Assembly: GCA_025677825.1 (NCBI GenBank)
Contig: JAIXMO010000047.1
Coordinates: forward strand, 168,585-232,584
From: Helicostylum pulchrum
Lineage: Eukaryota; Mucoromycota; Mucoromycetes; Mucorales; Mucoraceae
DNA: 64,000 bases
Direction: 5' to 3'
In this document: positions 11,570 through 24,118 of the stretch, piece by piece
How positions within the stretch are numbered: position 1 is the stretch's first letter
Layout: each line of letters opens with the position of its first letter
Made by a program: the position numbers and the translations under genes
Notes under the pieces: generated by a model
Told to the model about the DNA's origin: nothing
Database searches by the model: none
What the model saw: the letters and a program-made list of their open reading frames with translations, nothing else

Positions 11570-14500
11570 ATGAACTCGCGAAAGGAATCTTCTCGTTCGC
11601 GTTGGGAAAACATCGACTGGGAATCACCAGAGTAAATAGATCTTTTTTTTTATAAAAATAAAAAAAGTTCTAAAAAGGTTGACTTATGTGTATAACATCC
11701 TTCTAGTTTATCAAGTGCACCAACAGTGGTTAATGCAACACTTAATTCTTTGACAAATGAATTTGAAGTTTCCAAAACCAAAACTCCATCACGTTCCAAA
11801 TTTGATTTTGGATCAAACAAAAATTCAAATAGTTGGATATACGATGCAGAGCGAGGTTGGGATTCCAGTCCAAACGTACAAGAAAAGAGTTGGGATCCTT
11901 CTTGTTATGAACCTGTACAAGATTCGAATAGCGGACAACATCATAAGTTTAGTTCTGGTGAGACTGCTGTCTTTCGATTAAATATGGACATGGAGGATAC
12001 ACCTGTGTTTTCTAAAGTGGTAGATTATACTGCCTTTCGTGATCAAGATATTATTCCTGACTATGATGACATTATCACTGCAGAAGAGTTGAAGGATCCT
12101 GAAGTTTGGGAAAACAGAAATTTTAGGACCCCTTTACCTGATATTCCTATTAATCGTATAAAGACTCCTTACGATAATGCCGATCAGTACCTTTATACAC
12201 ATTTCGAATTGATGCGTCAAGATTTTCTTATTCCGCTTCAAAAAGCTGTCAAAGCTTATAAGGAAGTTTATAACTATACCAAAACAAAAGACGATCAGGG
12301 TTTAGCTATGGAAACGGCGTCTAATCAACAACCTTATAGGCTATATGAACATGTAAGTAACAATATAAAAAATTTATGTAGAATACTTACATTTTTTTTA
12401 TATCTGTATATAGGTGCGTTTGAATGCTATTGTGTTTGGTAGTAGACAACCATTATACAGAATTAGTTTTCGATTGCCGTATTATTGTCGAGTTAATTGG
12501 CCTCAGTCTAAAAGATTAATGCCTGGTACACTTGTCTTATTGTCAAAAGATCATTTCGATAAAGATTTAAAGATAGCAACGATTGTTGAAAGAGGAGATG
12601 AACCTATGCGTGGAGCCAACCGATTTGAATACCTTTTGGATTTATACCTTGAGCGAGATAATGAGAATCAACCGTTTGGATTCGGTGATCCAACCATGAT
12701 GAATGATGATACCTATGTGATGATTGAAGCCACAGATGGGTATTTTGAAGCTTACAGACATGTCCTGAACGTCTTTCAAAGAATCAAACCAACCGAGCTT
12801 CCTTTTAAACCTTACTTGGTCGATTTATCAAATGAGGTTATGTTACCCCATTACGCAGCAAGAAAAGGGAGATATGATATTAACGTGCGTAAAAGAGAAA
12901 GAGGACGCGAAAGGTGGGACGTTGATATCAATCGTGAATGGCCCGTTTATAATACTGGAATGGATAAAACTCAAATGGATGCATTGAAAACAATTCTCTC
13001 TCATAATCTGTCTATTGTACAAGGTCCTCCTGGTACTGGTAAAACTTATGTTGGTACTTATGCAATGCAGGTACTTTTAAATAACTTTGATTCTTCTTTG
13101 GGTCCCATTGTTTGTATTTGTCAAACAAATCACGGTAAGATAGAGAGACAGGTACATATAAATATTTATTCATACTAAACAATATATATATATATATATA
13201 TAGCTTTGGATCAATTCTTGGAACATATTTACAAGTTTGATGAAAAGATCGTTCGTGTTGGTGGTAGATCCAAATCAGAATTATTAAAGAATAATACTTT
13301 ATACGAATTAAAAAAAGTACACGAAAGACCAAGAGGTATTGGAAGAATGTATCGTTCAAGAGACGAACTCGGTAAAGAGATTCAAAAGACACTTGTCGAA
13401 TTATACGAAGAACCTTGTGTTTCTATTGATTTCATTACATCTATCAAGGGCTTAACTCCTAGACAGATTGAGAGTCTTAAACGTATCAGTGAACGTAACA
13501 AGAATCGACCCAAACCATCAGCCGCCAATACGTTTATTAACGATGATTCAGATTCAGATGATGATTGGGAAATTAGTTCAATTGAACCCGTAGCAAAAAA
13601 GGCACATAAAGGGCCCGTTAAAAACACAAGAGGAAATCCTGCGTCAACTGCAAAACCAAGAAACGGTGTAAATAATTCATGGGAAGGTGGAAACCCTAAT
13701 CAGATTGAACCTGTTAAAGAAAAACAAACTAACCCAGTCGAGATTTGGTTAGCAGATGCTATGGATTTTATTAACGATACGGGCATGATGTCTACCATTG
13801 CAGAAGAGATGAAGCAAACCCTATTAGAAAAAGAAAAGGGCCTCATATTTGACGAAGATCCAGATGATCGAGATTTAATTGAAGAAGACGAGCTTAAAGA
13901 AGTAACACAAGAATTTAGAGGTGATGATGACAGTAGAGCGTTTAAAAACCCATTTATTCAAATCGGAAAGGCCTATAAAAAACAAAATGAGCCTGGTCCA
14001 GGTGAAGGTCCCGAAAGAAAAGTGGTGAATTATCAAAAGATCAGAACTGCTACGGATTTCGAACCTCAAAAGTTTAATTTCTTTGATGATAGTGGTGATG
14101 ATGGTTTCTTTGAAGAAGAAAACAGCAAGTATTCTTTAGAGAGATGGACAAAAGAAAGCGATGTATCAATGTGGCCACTTCCTGTTCGATTAAAAGCTCA
14201 TAAAATCTGGGTTGATCAAAGAAATGCAATGTTAGAACAAAAAATGAATATGCTTATGAATCGTTATGTCGAACTTTCAAATGAAATTAGAAAGACTACT
14301 GCTATCTTTGAAGCTAAAATCTGTAGAGAGCATAGAGTTGTTGGAATGACTAGTACTGCTGCTGCTAAATATCACGATTTATTGGAAGAAATGCGTCCTA
14401 GAGTCATGGTTGTGGAAGAAGCTGCCGAAATGTTGGAATCGCATATTATCTCTGCATTGACCAGATCATTAGAACATCTTATTTTAATTGGTGATCATCA

Positions 14501-15699
14501 ACAATTACGACCTTCAACAGCTGTTCATGCATTAGCAGAGAACCACGCATTAGGTGTTTCCTTATTTGAAAGATTAGTTAAAAACGATTTCCCCTTCACA
14601 AGACTCTCTCATCAAAGACGTATGAGACCCGAGATCCGTACAATGATTAACCCTATTTATATCGATCCACCACTCAACGATCATCCAGACGTGTTTGATT
14701 ATCCACCGATTAAGGGTATGGAGCAATCCTTATTCTTTTTAGCACATAATGAAGATGAAACACATTTAAGTGATTCTGCTTCTAAAGTCAATGAACATGA
14801 AGCAAAGATGGCCGCCAAGTTATCAGTATACTTAATGCTACAAGGATACCGTACCGACGAAATTACCATCATTACCATGTATGCAGGTCAAAAATCCCTT
14901 ATTAAAAAGGCTCTTCGAGAAGAAAGAAGAGCGTATACAGATCCTGAAACTATTCAAGTTAGTAGTGTTGATGGTTTTCAAGGTGAGGAAAATAAGATCA
15001 TTATCTTGTCACTTGTACGTAGTAATGCAAATGGACAAATTGGGTTCTTGAAAGTCGTGAATCGTGTGTGTGTATCTTTATCCAGAGCTAAACATGTAAG
15101 TAGCATTTTTTTTCTTTGTTTTTTTGTGTACTTATGCAATATGTATATACAAATATAGGGTTTTTATATTCTTGGTAATGCATCACTCTTATGTGAAAGA
15201 AGTGATCTCTGGAACGAAATTATTGGCAACTTGGAGAACCAATCTACCGAAATGATCGGAACAAAGTTACCCTTAAAGTGTAAAAAACATAATGTAATTA
15301 CTGAAGTTCAATGGCCTGTTGATTTTACTGAAGTAGAAGAAGGTGGCTGTACAAAGCCTTGTGGTGAATCTTTACCCTGTGGGCATAAGGTAAGAAAAAT
15401 AACATGTTCTTTAAAAAAATAATTAGTAATATCTAATTCAAAGAAAAAAGTGTTCATTTAAATGTCATCCATTTGATCACATGGATATCCGTTGTAGCCT
15501 ACAATGTCAAAAAGTCCTTCCATGTCGTCATACCTGTATCCGTCGCTGTTGTGAACCTTGTGGTCCCTGTATAACAAGAATCAGTGTTCGTCTCCCTTGC
15601 GGGCATACTATGGACGGGGAATGCAATTTCTTCCGAGAAATCGCAGGCTCAAAAAGAACGGGTAAATGTCCTGTGTGCAAGACTACTATTTCCGCTTAA
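11570..15699 (+). CDS. rnhA: NF-X1/ZNFX1-like RNA helicase (sex-locus flank)
   Basis: Six exons, 11570-11631, 11707-12352, 12414-13134, 13204-15095, 15159-15389 and 15451-15699, join in frame to 1,266 residues. Superfamily-1 helicase motifs appear in order: Walker A GPPGTGKT near residue 440 followed across a splice by TNHALDQFLE; VVEEAAEM (DEAG-like motif II) near 878; SHQRRMRPE near 945; and DGFQGEE with SLSRAKHGFYILGN near 1065-1100. A Cys/His-rich tail (about 1130-1266) carries NF-X1-type zinc-finger spacing, such as CGHK, CSFKCHPFDH, CRHTCIRRC and a final CPVC. Between motifs I and II lies a long acidic, low-complexity insertion. Upf1-like enzymes of this type act in RNA silencing and surveillance. 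It forms the right boundary of the sex locus. Confidence 0.93.
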
Positions 15700-18213
15700 T
15701 AGATTATTTTATTTGCTTTTTTATTATGGTATGATTTTTTATAACTAAGAGAAATAAAAATATCAACGGGGTTTATCTTTTTATGTAAACTTACCAAAGT
15801 ATTTGACGAGTAAAAAAAAACGATACTACTAGTTAAGAGAATGGAAAGTTTTGGCTCAAACAAAAAACATTTCATTATGTTTATACCAGACTATATTAGT
15901 AACTGTATAATATACATATGGTTCTTTTTAATCCGCCCTTTGTTGTAATATATTTGGTCTCGACAATTCATTGAGGTTACCCGCAACTTTTAAAAAGGTA
16001 TTTAAACTCGAAGTTTGAAAAGAGTTAAATGTATTTATTTATAGCATAGAATATAATAATGGAAGGATAAAAAAGTATGCAAAGGAATGAATTATGTGTG
16101 CAGAAGAATATGTATAAATTTTCATCAAGTTTTTGATTAAATGAATAAAAAAGCCAATAGGGAAAAAAAAAGCTCACTGAGATACCTGAGTTTAAATAAT
16201 CGCTCACATAAGAAATCACTGCTGAAATTAGCAGTTATAATAAATATTGGTTTATATTTTTTAAAGAAACAGGAAACACTTTTTGGACTCAAGTTTTTTA
16301 ATAAAAAATAGTTGTTTTAAATATATCTTTGATAAAAAAAATTAAAAACAAACTTTTTCGTTTTTTTTTTGATTTTCATTTTTGGGGGTCAACCCTTTTT
16401 GTGTTTTGGTAGTTATTTTATATTTGCTTCGGATCCAATTTGCTTATCTTTGTGAAAAAATTATGTATGGTATAACACTTGTTTATACGCTTTTAATCCA
16501 TTTTAAATCATATTTTTAATGCAAAAATTGAAAGAGTAATCGCTGTTTTAGACGTTTTTTTTTTTGGGTAAAAAAACACACTTTTTAGTGTAACCATTTT
16601 CAGAGCTTCGCGATTACATAGAATATAGTTTTTTATTACCGTGTTTGGTTATAGCACCGAATGTAAATATTTAAAAACTATATATTGGATGTTTATAAGT
16701 AAAAGTGCCACATTCCAAACTGGACGAGAAAACGCGCTTTAAAGAAATCGCTAATTTAAGGACCGCTTAACTCAAATTTTAGCGAAAAACAAATGTCTAA
16801 AACGGTGATTACTCGGTCAGTATTTTTACTAAATATATACTTTTAAATGGATTAAATTCGCCTAAAAGAGCACTTTATTATCATTATTTTTTCTACAAAC
16901 AAAAGAAAAGTGGAAATTAAGTAATTTTAAAATAACCACAAAAACACAAAAGGGGTTGACCCCTCAAAATGAACTAAATGCCAAAAATGACCAACCAAAA
17001 AAAAAGTAGAAACAATCGAGAAAGATATCAAACAGCAAGCGGTTTTTAATAATTAATCTTAGAAAAAACATCTTAAGGAGTAACTTTCACTAAGTAACTT
17101 GGATAAAAAAACATTTCCTGACGTTTAATTACATAAAGAAAACACATTATTTCGATCACCGAAAAATGACCTTTTTTAGAAGTTACTTCTAAACCTTCAC
17201 TTAAAAACACGCGTTTTTAAGAAGATAATAGACAGACAATAATAGATTACAACACTTTAAATTGTTCTTAAACTTTTCCAAGTAATTGTACAAAAAAATA
17301 TGGTGTGTATCTTTTTCTATAAGAGCTCAAACATTAAAATTATATTAATTTCTATTAATTTTTTTTTTGCTGTCAATTAAGAATTTGAAGAGCTATTTAT
17401 CAGAATACCATATAACAATGCATCTACACACTACTTTCTATGGTAGATAGGACTAAAAAGAACCTTTTTGGTCACTTTATTTGGTTTAGACTGCATCCTT
17501 CTTTAATCTTTCATCGCTTAGCGGCCATATGTATTTAACTACTTTTCCTAGTTAATTTTCTAGTGATCCGGAGATAAAAGAAGCAAGAGTTAACTTTGTC
17601 AACCAATTGATAATAGCCTCGCTTATTACCAACGAAAACGTATACGATTTATTTTATAACTGTCTTGTTTTTGGACGATTTTTGTGTACCACGGATGGAA
17701 AATAGCTTCAGGGGAAATTCCTCTATTCGCCTGGTCGATTCTAAAAAAAAGTATGATGCATTATTATTTTTTTGTTTAACTACTTTCGTGTGCACATTAT
17801 TTTTATAGAAAAGGACTTATAAATCTAGTTGGAGCAATAGGGGGATTCTTGGTTCCAATTTTTTTTTTGCCTGAACGTGTAAATAAAAGTTGTGGAACAT
17901 GTACATAAAAATGATCAAACGGATCACATGAGAAATATATTTTGGGAAGGATATTATTATGAAGCACAGAGTTAATAAAAACAACAGCTCGATTTAAGTG
18001 AGTACCAGACTGTATAGTTGTCAATTAGTTATGAAGATTATTTATTTAGTTTATATAAATGGTATTAGGATGTACAACATTACATGTGATGTAATACGTC
18101 GTTTTCCTAAACCTCTCTAATAAAAACTTACCCTGTACTATTTAAACCAATTTTTTAATGTCCAAGCAGTTGTCTAGAATTAGTTATGTTTATAAAAAAA
18201 GGAAAAGGAAAAT
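15700..18213. other. Intergenic, 2.5 kb, non-coding next to rnhA
   Basis: No convincing gene. The strongest structure is the inverted repeat at 16384-16963, entered separately. Around 17894-17940 lies a stretch similar to 42955-43000. Short open frames at 16025-16219 and 17803-18024 have Phe/Ile/Tyr-rich composition and no family resemblance. Confidence 0.6.
16384..16963. mobile_element. MITE-like foldback element with long inverted repeats
   Basis: The left end (16384-16421) begins GGGGGTCAACCC followed by a TTTTTGTGTTTT tract. The right end (about 16930-16963) is its imperfect reverse complement, ending AAAAGGGGTTGACCCC. Further in, 16490-16557 (TAATCCATTTTAAA through GAGTAATCGCTGTTTTAGA) pairs with the reverse complement of 16796-16862. 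The arms are therefore about 170 nt with a 230-nt AT-rich centre and no open frame of note. Weaker pairing seems to extend outward to about 16320 and 17030. Size, foldback form and lack of coding fit a non-autonomous DNA element; I do not see clear target-site duplications by eye. Confidence 0.65.
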
Positions 18214-18858
18214 TTATGTTTGCCGTGAGAGATCAGTTTGACCGGGCCTTCCAATTTTCTCAATCAAAGCAACTGATTTTTCCAAGGATTTCACCAACTC
18301 TCCTAGACCAGCAAGATCAATATCATCATGACTGATCGTAGGTATTTTTTCAACCCCTTTTTTTAATAGATCCGTATACTTTTGCGTTTCTTCTACAAAA
18401 GTAGCAACACGGACCGATTTATCATCCGCGTTTCTCTCCACAACCTGCTCTTTTACAGAACGTCTCTTTCTACCCACTCTTGACTGAAAAACAGCAGTAT
18501 ACGGATCGTGATACTCGTGCCTCCAAAAGTACTTTATAAAAACCGACCCACTGTTTTGCTTTACCACGTTTAACCTAGCAGGACACCCTACTTTAATCGA
18601 CGGTTTTACTTGCCTTCTCTTATCTTCCGGTGTTTTCAAGTTTTTTTTCTGAGGTTTACAAGCGTGTCTGCAAGCATAATAAACAACGTCTTCGTTGTAC
18701 GAGTTTTTGGTTTTCTTGGAAATAATCCAGGTAACGTGCTTCGAAGCTGTGGTTTCTAACCAAAGAGTAAACGCTTCGTCGTTTTCAAACGTTTGCACAT
18801 GAGGATGTCGTGTGTAGTCTGTAACAGAATGAGGTGTGGTGGAGGAAGAACTAGCCAT
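18214..18858 (-). CDS. FAR1/FLYWCH-type DNA-binding-domain protein
   Basis: A single-exon frame of 214 residues. Residues about 25-115 form a Mutator-transposase-type zinc-binding module: FENDEAFTLWL, then YYACRHACK, VGCPARLNV and YFWRHEYHDP, giving a C-x(n)-C-x(n)-H-x-x-H pattern as in FAR1 and WRKY-GCM1-related domains. A basic RVGRKRRS patch follows, then a helical charged C-terminus. No transposase catalytic core is present, so this is a stand-alone domain of transposon descent, of which Mucorales carry many. The role is unknown; a DNA-binding regulator or relic are both possible. Confidence 0.7.
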   Translation of the reverse strand: MASSSSTTPHSVTDYTRHPHVQTFENDEAFTLWLETTASKHVTWIISKKTKNSYNEDVVYYACRHACKPQKKNLKTPEDKRRQVKPSIKVGCPARLNVVKQNSGSVFIKYFWRHEYHDPYTAVFQSRVGRKRRSVKEQVVERNADDKSVRVATFVEETQKYTDLLKKGVEKIPTISHDDIDLAGLGELVKSLEKSVALIEKIGRPGQTDLSRQT

Positions 18859-19495
18859 TGTAAAAGTTTGTGCAAGCGAAAAATAAATAAATATACCAGT
18901 GCCCCTATTTTTTTTTAAAAAATAAGCATGCCCTGAATTTTCGTGTCATTTGTGACTTCGAGTAAGTGAGGTCTCTGCATTTCCATCATAATTAATTAAA
19001 AACTACATACTTGTTACAAAAAAACAGTTGCCTTCCATCCAAAAAACGAAAAGGATCAAATTTTTTAAATCTGAATAAAAATAGAGAACAAAAAATAGCT
19101 TTCAGTGTTTGATGTTAAACATATATTTCAAACGACTAATTCGTGTTACACGATATAAGCAAAAGAAGTTATTTCTAATTTTAAATTAACTGTCAAAATC
19201 ATCTCTTTTTTAAGAGTGATTACATACTACCGACACTGTATATCTTACCTGAGTATGTACTATATCAAGTTATAAAATAACAGTGACTGTAAGGTTATGT
19301 TTAAAAACACACGCATGAAAAAAGTACCTACTGCTTCCGTTGTTGAATCCAACTACTGAATGTATTAAAACGGGGTTTTTTTAAAAGGACGTTATTATCC
19401 AGTGACCGCTTCTTACCGCCCAGATATAATTAAAACAAAACTCCAACAAAAAAAAAAAAATCCTTTCTTTTTTCTATTTACAGTCGTACGAAAAA
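18859..19495. other. Divergent spacer, 0.64 kb, nothing recognised
   Basis: AT-rich sequence between two divergently transcribed genes, presumably holding both promoters. A T-rich stretch precedes the downstream start codon. No repeat, RNA gene or further coding signal seen. Confidence 0.5.
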
Positions 19496-20642
19496 ATGAG
19501 TTCCAGGCATTGTGTTCCAGAAGCATTTAACCCACAAATACTTGACACATTTTGCTTCCACTGGCCCGACTTGCACTCATACGTGCTTGTCCGAGTACTG
19601 GACCGAACCATCGCCATCCTGCCACTCCATTCCCGCCTCGCCTTTCTCTACTTCCACAAAGCCCCTTTACCTCCGCACCCAACACCCAAGGATTTCCGTA
19701 AAGCCTTCACAATGCACTCATCCAAACGAATCCAAGACGTGTTTAAAAACTGGAAGCATACGCTGGTTTTAGACGAACGAGAGCCCGAGACACCCCCGAG
19801 CACCCCATCTAATGTCAATGTAACACTAGCTGATGTAATATCCTACGAACAGGATTTGAATTCAGGTTGGCTTCATGCACCTTGTACCGTAAACGACGAT
19901 CTCAACATATACGACAATACGGTTATTTTAAACACTAAACATACTTCGCTTAAACTTACAAGTCGTTGCTTTTCTGACAAAATGGCGTTTATGAATCTAG
20001 TTCGATTAAAGCAACGCATGAACCATGTCGACATGGACGAAAACACACATGTCGATTCTGACCGCTCAGAGGACGAAGAAGAAGAAGAAGACGAAAAATG
20101 GAACTTGGATAATATAACTCCAACTTGTATTATAACCCAACTGCAGCGAAAAATGAATTATCAACTAGACTCGATACAAACCCTAACCACGCAAATAGAC
20201 TCGGCCAAACAAAATATATCGAATTATACAGCGCAGCTTTTAGAATTAGACAGGTCGTTGGATGTGTTAGAGGATAGTACCAGCATCATTCAGTTTGGTA
20301 CGATGGAACGGATACTGGATTACGTCAATCATCAACTAGCTAGCTCAATCACTACTCTAAGCTCTGATAAAGAACGCATATCTAATTTACAAGAAAAAGT
20401 ATCGTCGCATGATGCCTTTTTGATACGTACCAGACAAAGATTTGAACGTATTCAGGTACGCATTAAAAATCATGGTTGGTTTCCTTGGTTTTACACATGT
20501 AAGTTTTTTTTTTCCCTTTGTAGGAGATTTTTTTTTTACGAGTAACCTTTTTTTTTTTTTTTTACAAATTGTAGCAATGGCTGGTATTGTACTTATTTTT
20601 TCTTTTATACTCTTCTACTTTTTATACAAAAAAATGAAATAA
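19496..20642 (+). CDS. Coiled-coil, tail-anchored membrane protein
   Basis: Exons 19496-20498 and 20575-20642 join in frame to 356 residues. The first about 110 residues are a compact hydrophobic/His-rich domain I do not recognise. Around residues 180-205 is a strongly acidic run. About 215-325 is heptad-like coiled coil. The second exon encodes a single hydrophobic segment at about residues 336-352 followed by YKKMK, giving a tail-anchor topology with the bulk of the protein cytosolic. Reading past the first exon instead would yield an unspliced tail rich in Phe, so I prefer the spliced form. The organelle is unknown; SNARE-like or contact-site roles are only guesses. Confidence 0.68.
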
Positions 20643-20770
20643 ATATATTTTTTTTAAAAAAAAAGTGAATTTTTTTTTTATTTATTATTTATAGACTATA
20701 TTACAAGAGGTAGAGGAGGGAGAGAGGGGGGAGGAGAGAGAAATAAAAAGATTACGAAAAGGGGGAGAGT

Positions 20771-23291
20771 TTAACCGCTACAGCTAACACAAACTTCTTC
20801 ATCACATACAACAGGCATTCTACTTTGCCCTTCATCTTGAACCTTTTCAACCGCAACTTGCTTTACTTCATTCTCAGCGTTATAAGTGTTGATAGCACTT
20901 TGATCCACGGTAAACTTAATAGCATCGACAGCAGGACGAATACGAAGATAATACTGACCGGTCTTCAACCCCTTCTTCCAAGCATAGAAATGCATAGACG
21001 TCAAACGACCTAAGTTAGGACTACCAATGAACAAATTCATCGACTGACTTTGATCGATAAACGCGCCACGATCAGCGGCCAAATCAATAATCGTACGTTG
21101 TGAGATTTCCCAAACCGTCTTGTAGAGGTCCTTGAGATGCTGAGGGATTTCAGAAACATTTTGTACGGACCCGTTATCATGCATGATCTTGTTCTTGACC
21201 TTATCGTTCCAAATACCGAGCTCGACAAGATCGCGCATCAACCACTGGTTGACAATTTGGAATTCGCCAGATAACACACGACGCATGTAGATGTTGGATG
21301 TATAGGGCTCGAAACATTCGTTGAACCCAAGGATTTGAGAAGTGGAGGCGGTAGGCATAGGAGCTAACAAGAGTGAGTTACGAACACCGTGCTTGGCAAT
21401 CTTGGCCTTGAGAGCATCCCAGTCCCACTTTTCAGTAGGTGTGACATTCCACATATCATATTGCAAGATACCCTTGGACACAGGACACCCTTCATAACTA
21501 GAATAAGGACCGTGCTTTTCAGCAAGTTCACAAGAAGCTTCTAAAGCAGCATGATAGATAGTTTCAAAGATTTCCAAGTTTAATTGCTTGGCTTCCTTGG
21601 ACTCGAAAGGATAACGCATCAAGATGAACGCATCAGCTAAACCTTGTACACCTAAACCAATAGGACGATGACGCATATTGGAGTTACGAGCCTCTTCAAC
21701 GGGGTAATAATTAAGATCAATCACCTTGTTCAAATTCTTTGTCAACACCTTGGCAACATCATGCAACTTTTCAAAGTCATAAACACCGTTCTTGATATAC
21801 GAAGCTAACGCAAGAGACCCCAAGTTACAAACAGCGACTTCATCCGGACTAGAATATTCGACGATTTCCGTACACAAGTTACTACACTTGATGGTACCCA
21901 AGTTTTGCTGATTACTCTTTCTGTTACAAGCGTCCTTATAAAGCAAATAAGGATTACCGGTCTCAGTTTGAGCCTCCATAATAGCATACCAAAGCTTTTG
22001 AGCAGGGATAGTTTCACGTGCAAGACCTTGACTTTCATACTTGTTATAGAGCGCAACAAACTCGTCACCCCAGACATCAGATAACCCAGGTGCTTCATTA
22101 GGACAGAACAAAGACCAGTTTCCGTTTTCTTCTACACGTTGCATGAACAAATCAGGAATCCAAAGAGCGTAAAACATATCACGCGCACGAATCTCGTCAC
22201 GACCCACGTTCTTGCGAAGTTCCAAGAACATGAATACATCAGCGTGCCAAGGCTCAAGATAAATAGCAAACGCACCAGGACGCTTATTACCACCTTGATC
22301 AACGTAACGCGCAGTACTGTTGAAAACCTTGAGCATTGGTAATAAACCATGAGACTCACCACCGGAACCGGCAATATACGAGTTGGTAGCACGAATATCA
22401 TGAACGTTCAACCCAATACCACCTGCACTCTTTGAAATCTTGGAACACAACTTTAAAGTTTCAAAGATACCTTCGACCGAATCGGATTTAGGGGTCAACA
22501 AGAAACACGACGATAATTGAGGACGAGGTGTACCTGCGTTGAACAAGGTAGGACTAGCATGCAAGAAATATTTTTGCGACATGAGGTGGTAGGTCTCAAT
22601 AGCAGCCTCAATATCATCGGGATGAATACCAATCGAGACACGCATAATCAAATGCTGAGGTCTTTCAGCCACCTTACCGTTAATACGAAGTAAATAAGAT
22701 CTCTCCAAAGTTTTGAACCCAAAGAAGTTGAAGTTGAAATCACGGTCGTAAATAATAGCAGAGTTTAAACGGTCGGCGTTGTCTTGAACAACCTGGTACA
22801 CGCTGTCCGAGATCATGGGTGAGTGCGTGTTGTTCTTGGGGTTCACGTACGTGTACAGGTCCTTGACCACGTCAGAAAACGCTTTATGGGTCTCCTTGTG
22901 TAAGTTGGATACAGCAATACGAGCAGCAAGAATAGCGTAATCAGGGTGAGCAATAGTCATGTAGGCCGCTGTTTCAGCTGCTAACGTATCAAGCATTTGT
23001 GTAGTGATGCCTTGGTAAACACCGGAAATAACTTTTTGGGTAACAGTAACTGGGTCCACATAATTGGTATCTAAACCATAACAAAGTTTATTGATTCTAG
23101 CGGTAATCTATAACCGTATTGTTAGTTGTTTTGTGACAAAAAAAAAAGGAATTTTTTCTCTTTTTCTCTTACCTTGTCGAAAGCAACAGTTTCTTTACGA
23201 CCATCTAATAATAAAATTATCGTGTAAGAGGAAGGATGATGTAGTATGATGGATTCAATTATTTACCTCTCTTTACAACATGCATAACCAT
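20771..23291 (-). CDS. RNR1: Ribonucleoside-diphosphate reductase large subunit
   Basis: Three exons, 23291-23267, 23204-23173 and 23107-20771, give 797 residues, close to the usual class Ia length of about 790-890. The small first exons complete the N-terminal ATP cone ([16 protein letters not shown]). Catalytic and redox residues are visible: Cys in [10 protein letters not shown] near 219, [14 protein letters not shown] near 424-434 with the radical-site Cys, PMPTASTSQ near 602, and the C-terminal CVSCSG pair that re-reduces the active site. It converts NDPs to dNDPs with the small subunit, which is not in this window. MluI-type boxes upstream suggest G1/S control. Confidence 0.96.
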
Positions 23292-24118
23292 TTTTAATAT
23301 ATTAAAAAAAAGAAAAAAGAAAAAGATAAAGAAAAGGAAAAAGGGGAGAGCTCGCGTTAAAAGAAGCAGAAGGAAAAAAAAAAAAAAAAAGATTTTGAAT
23401 TCACGCTTTTTAAATTTTTTTTTTTTATACGCGTTTTTATTTTTATTGTATAAACGCGCAGTCAAAAAAACGGGAACATTCCAAAGTCCCTTTTAACGCG
23501 TTGATTGAAAAGTAGGTGGCTTGATTGTAACAAACAGATTAAAAGAACTTGGTAGATTAGAAATTTCCTTTTTTTTTTTTTACTAAGCAAAGTTTTACTA
23601 AGCCAACTTTCAGTAACAGCTATCATCCAACTCTTTTTTTTTTCAAAATGATATATAGATGTATTCGTACATGTTCCTATAGTTAAATATTTTTTGTTTT
23701 GTTTACAGAAAAAAGACAACTATTCTTCATTTAGTTACTGTCAATTTTTATTTATCTTGGAGTTCTGTTTTCTCACCCTTAAATACCTTTGCCGTATACA
23801 CTTTAACTGTATTCAACTGACACATGTTCAATAACCCGTCAAAACCTAGCAACACATAGCCAACCATAAGTAACCACAGCAACAAAAGTAGTGATAACGC
23901 GAGTTCGTTTATATGTCAAACAAAGTCATATACGAAGCGAAATATACTAGACGTAAACGTGATACTATGTCTTTATCAGCTATTGATTCGATCACGTTAG
24001 TGACATAAGTTCCTTCTGAATTTAAAGTAAATCGAAAAAAAAAAGTGACTGTGTGAGTGCTCTAAAGCAAAATTACCTTTTCTTTCTTTTTAAGAACAGT
24101 TTTATTTATTTTTTACAC
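23292..24118. other. Divergent spacer, 0.83 kb
   Basis: Spacer between the RNR1 and TAD2-like starts. Besides the MluI boxes it holds purine/pyrimidine runs near the RNR1 start. Lys/Phe-rich open frames at 23259-23719 are products of these runs. Confidence 0.5.
23429..23501. promoter_or_regulatory. MluI cell-cycle boxes upstream of RNR1
   Basis: Two perfect ACGCGT boxes (23429-23434 and 23496-23501) and one ACGCGC (23454-23459) lie 138-210 nt upstream of the ribonucleotide reductase start codon. ACGCGT is the MBF (Mbp1-Swi6) site that drives RNR1 at G1/S in budding yeast. Conservation of that wiring here is inference from position and clustering in an AT-rich background. Confidence 0.6.
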
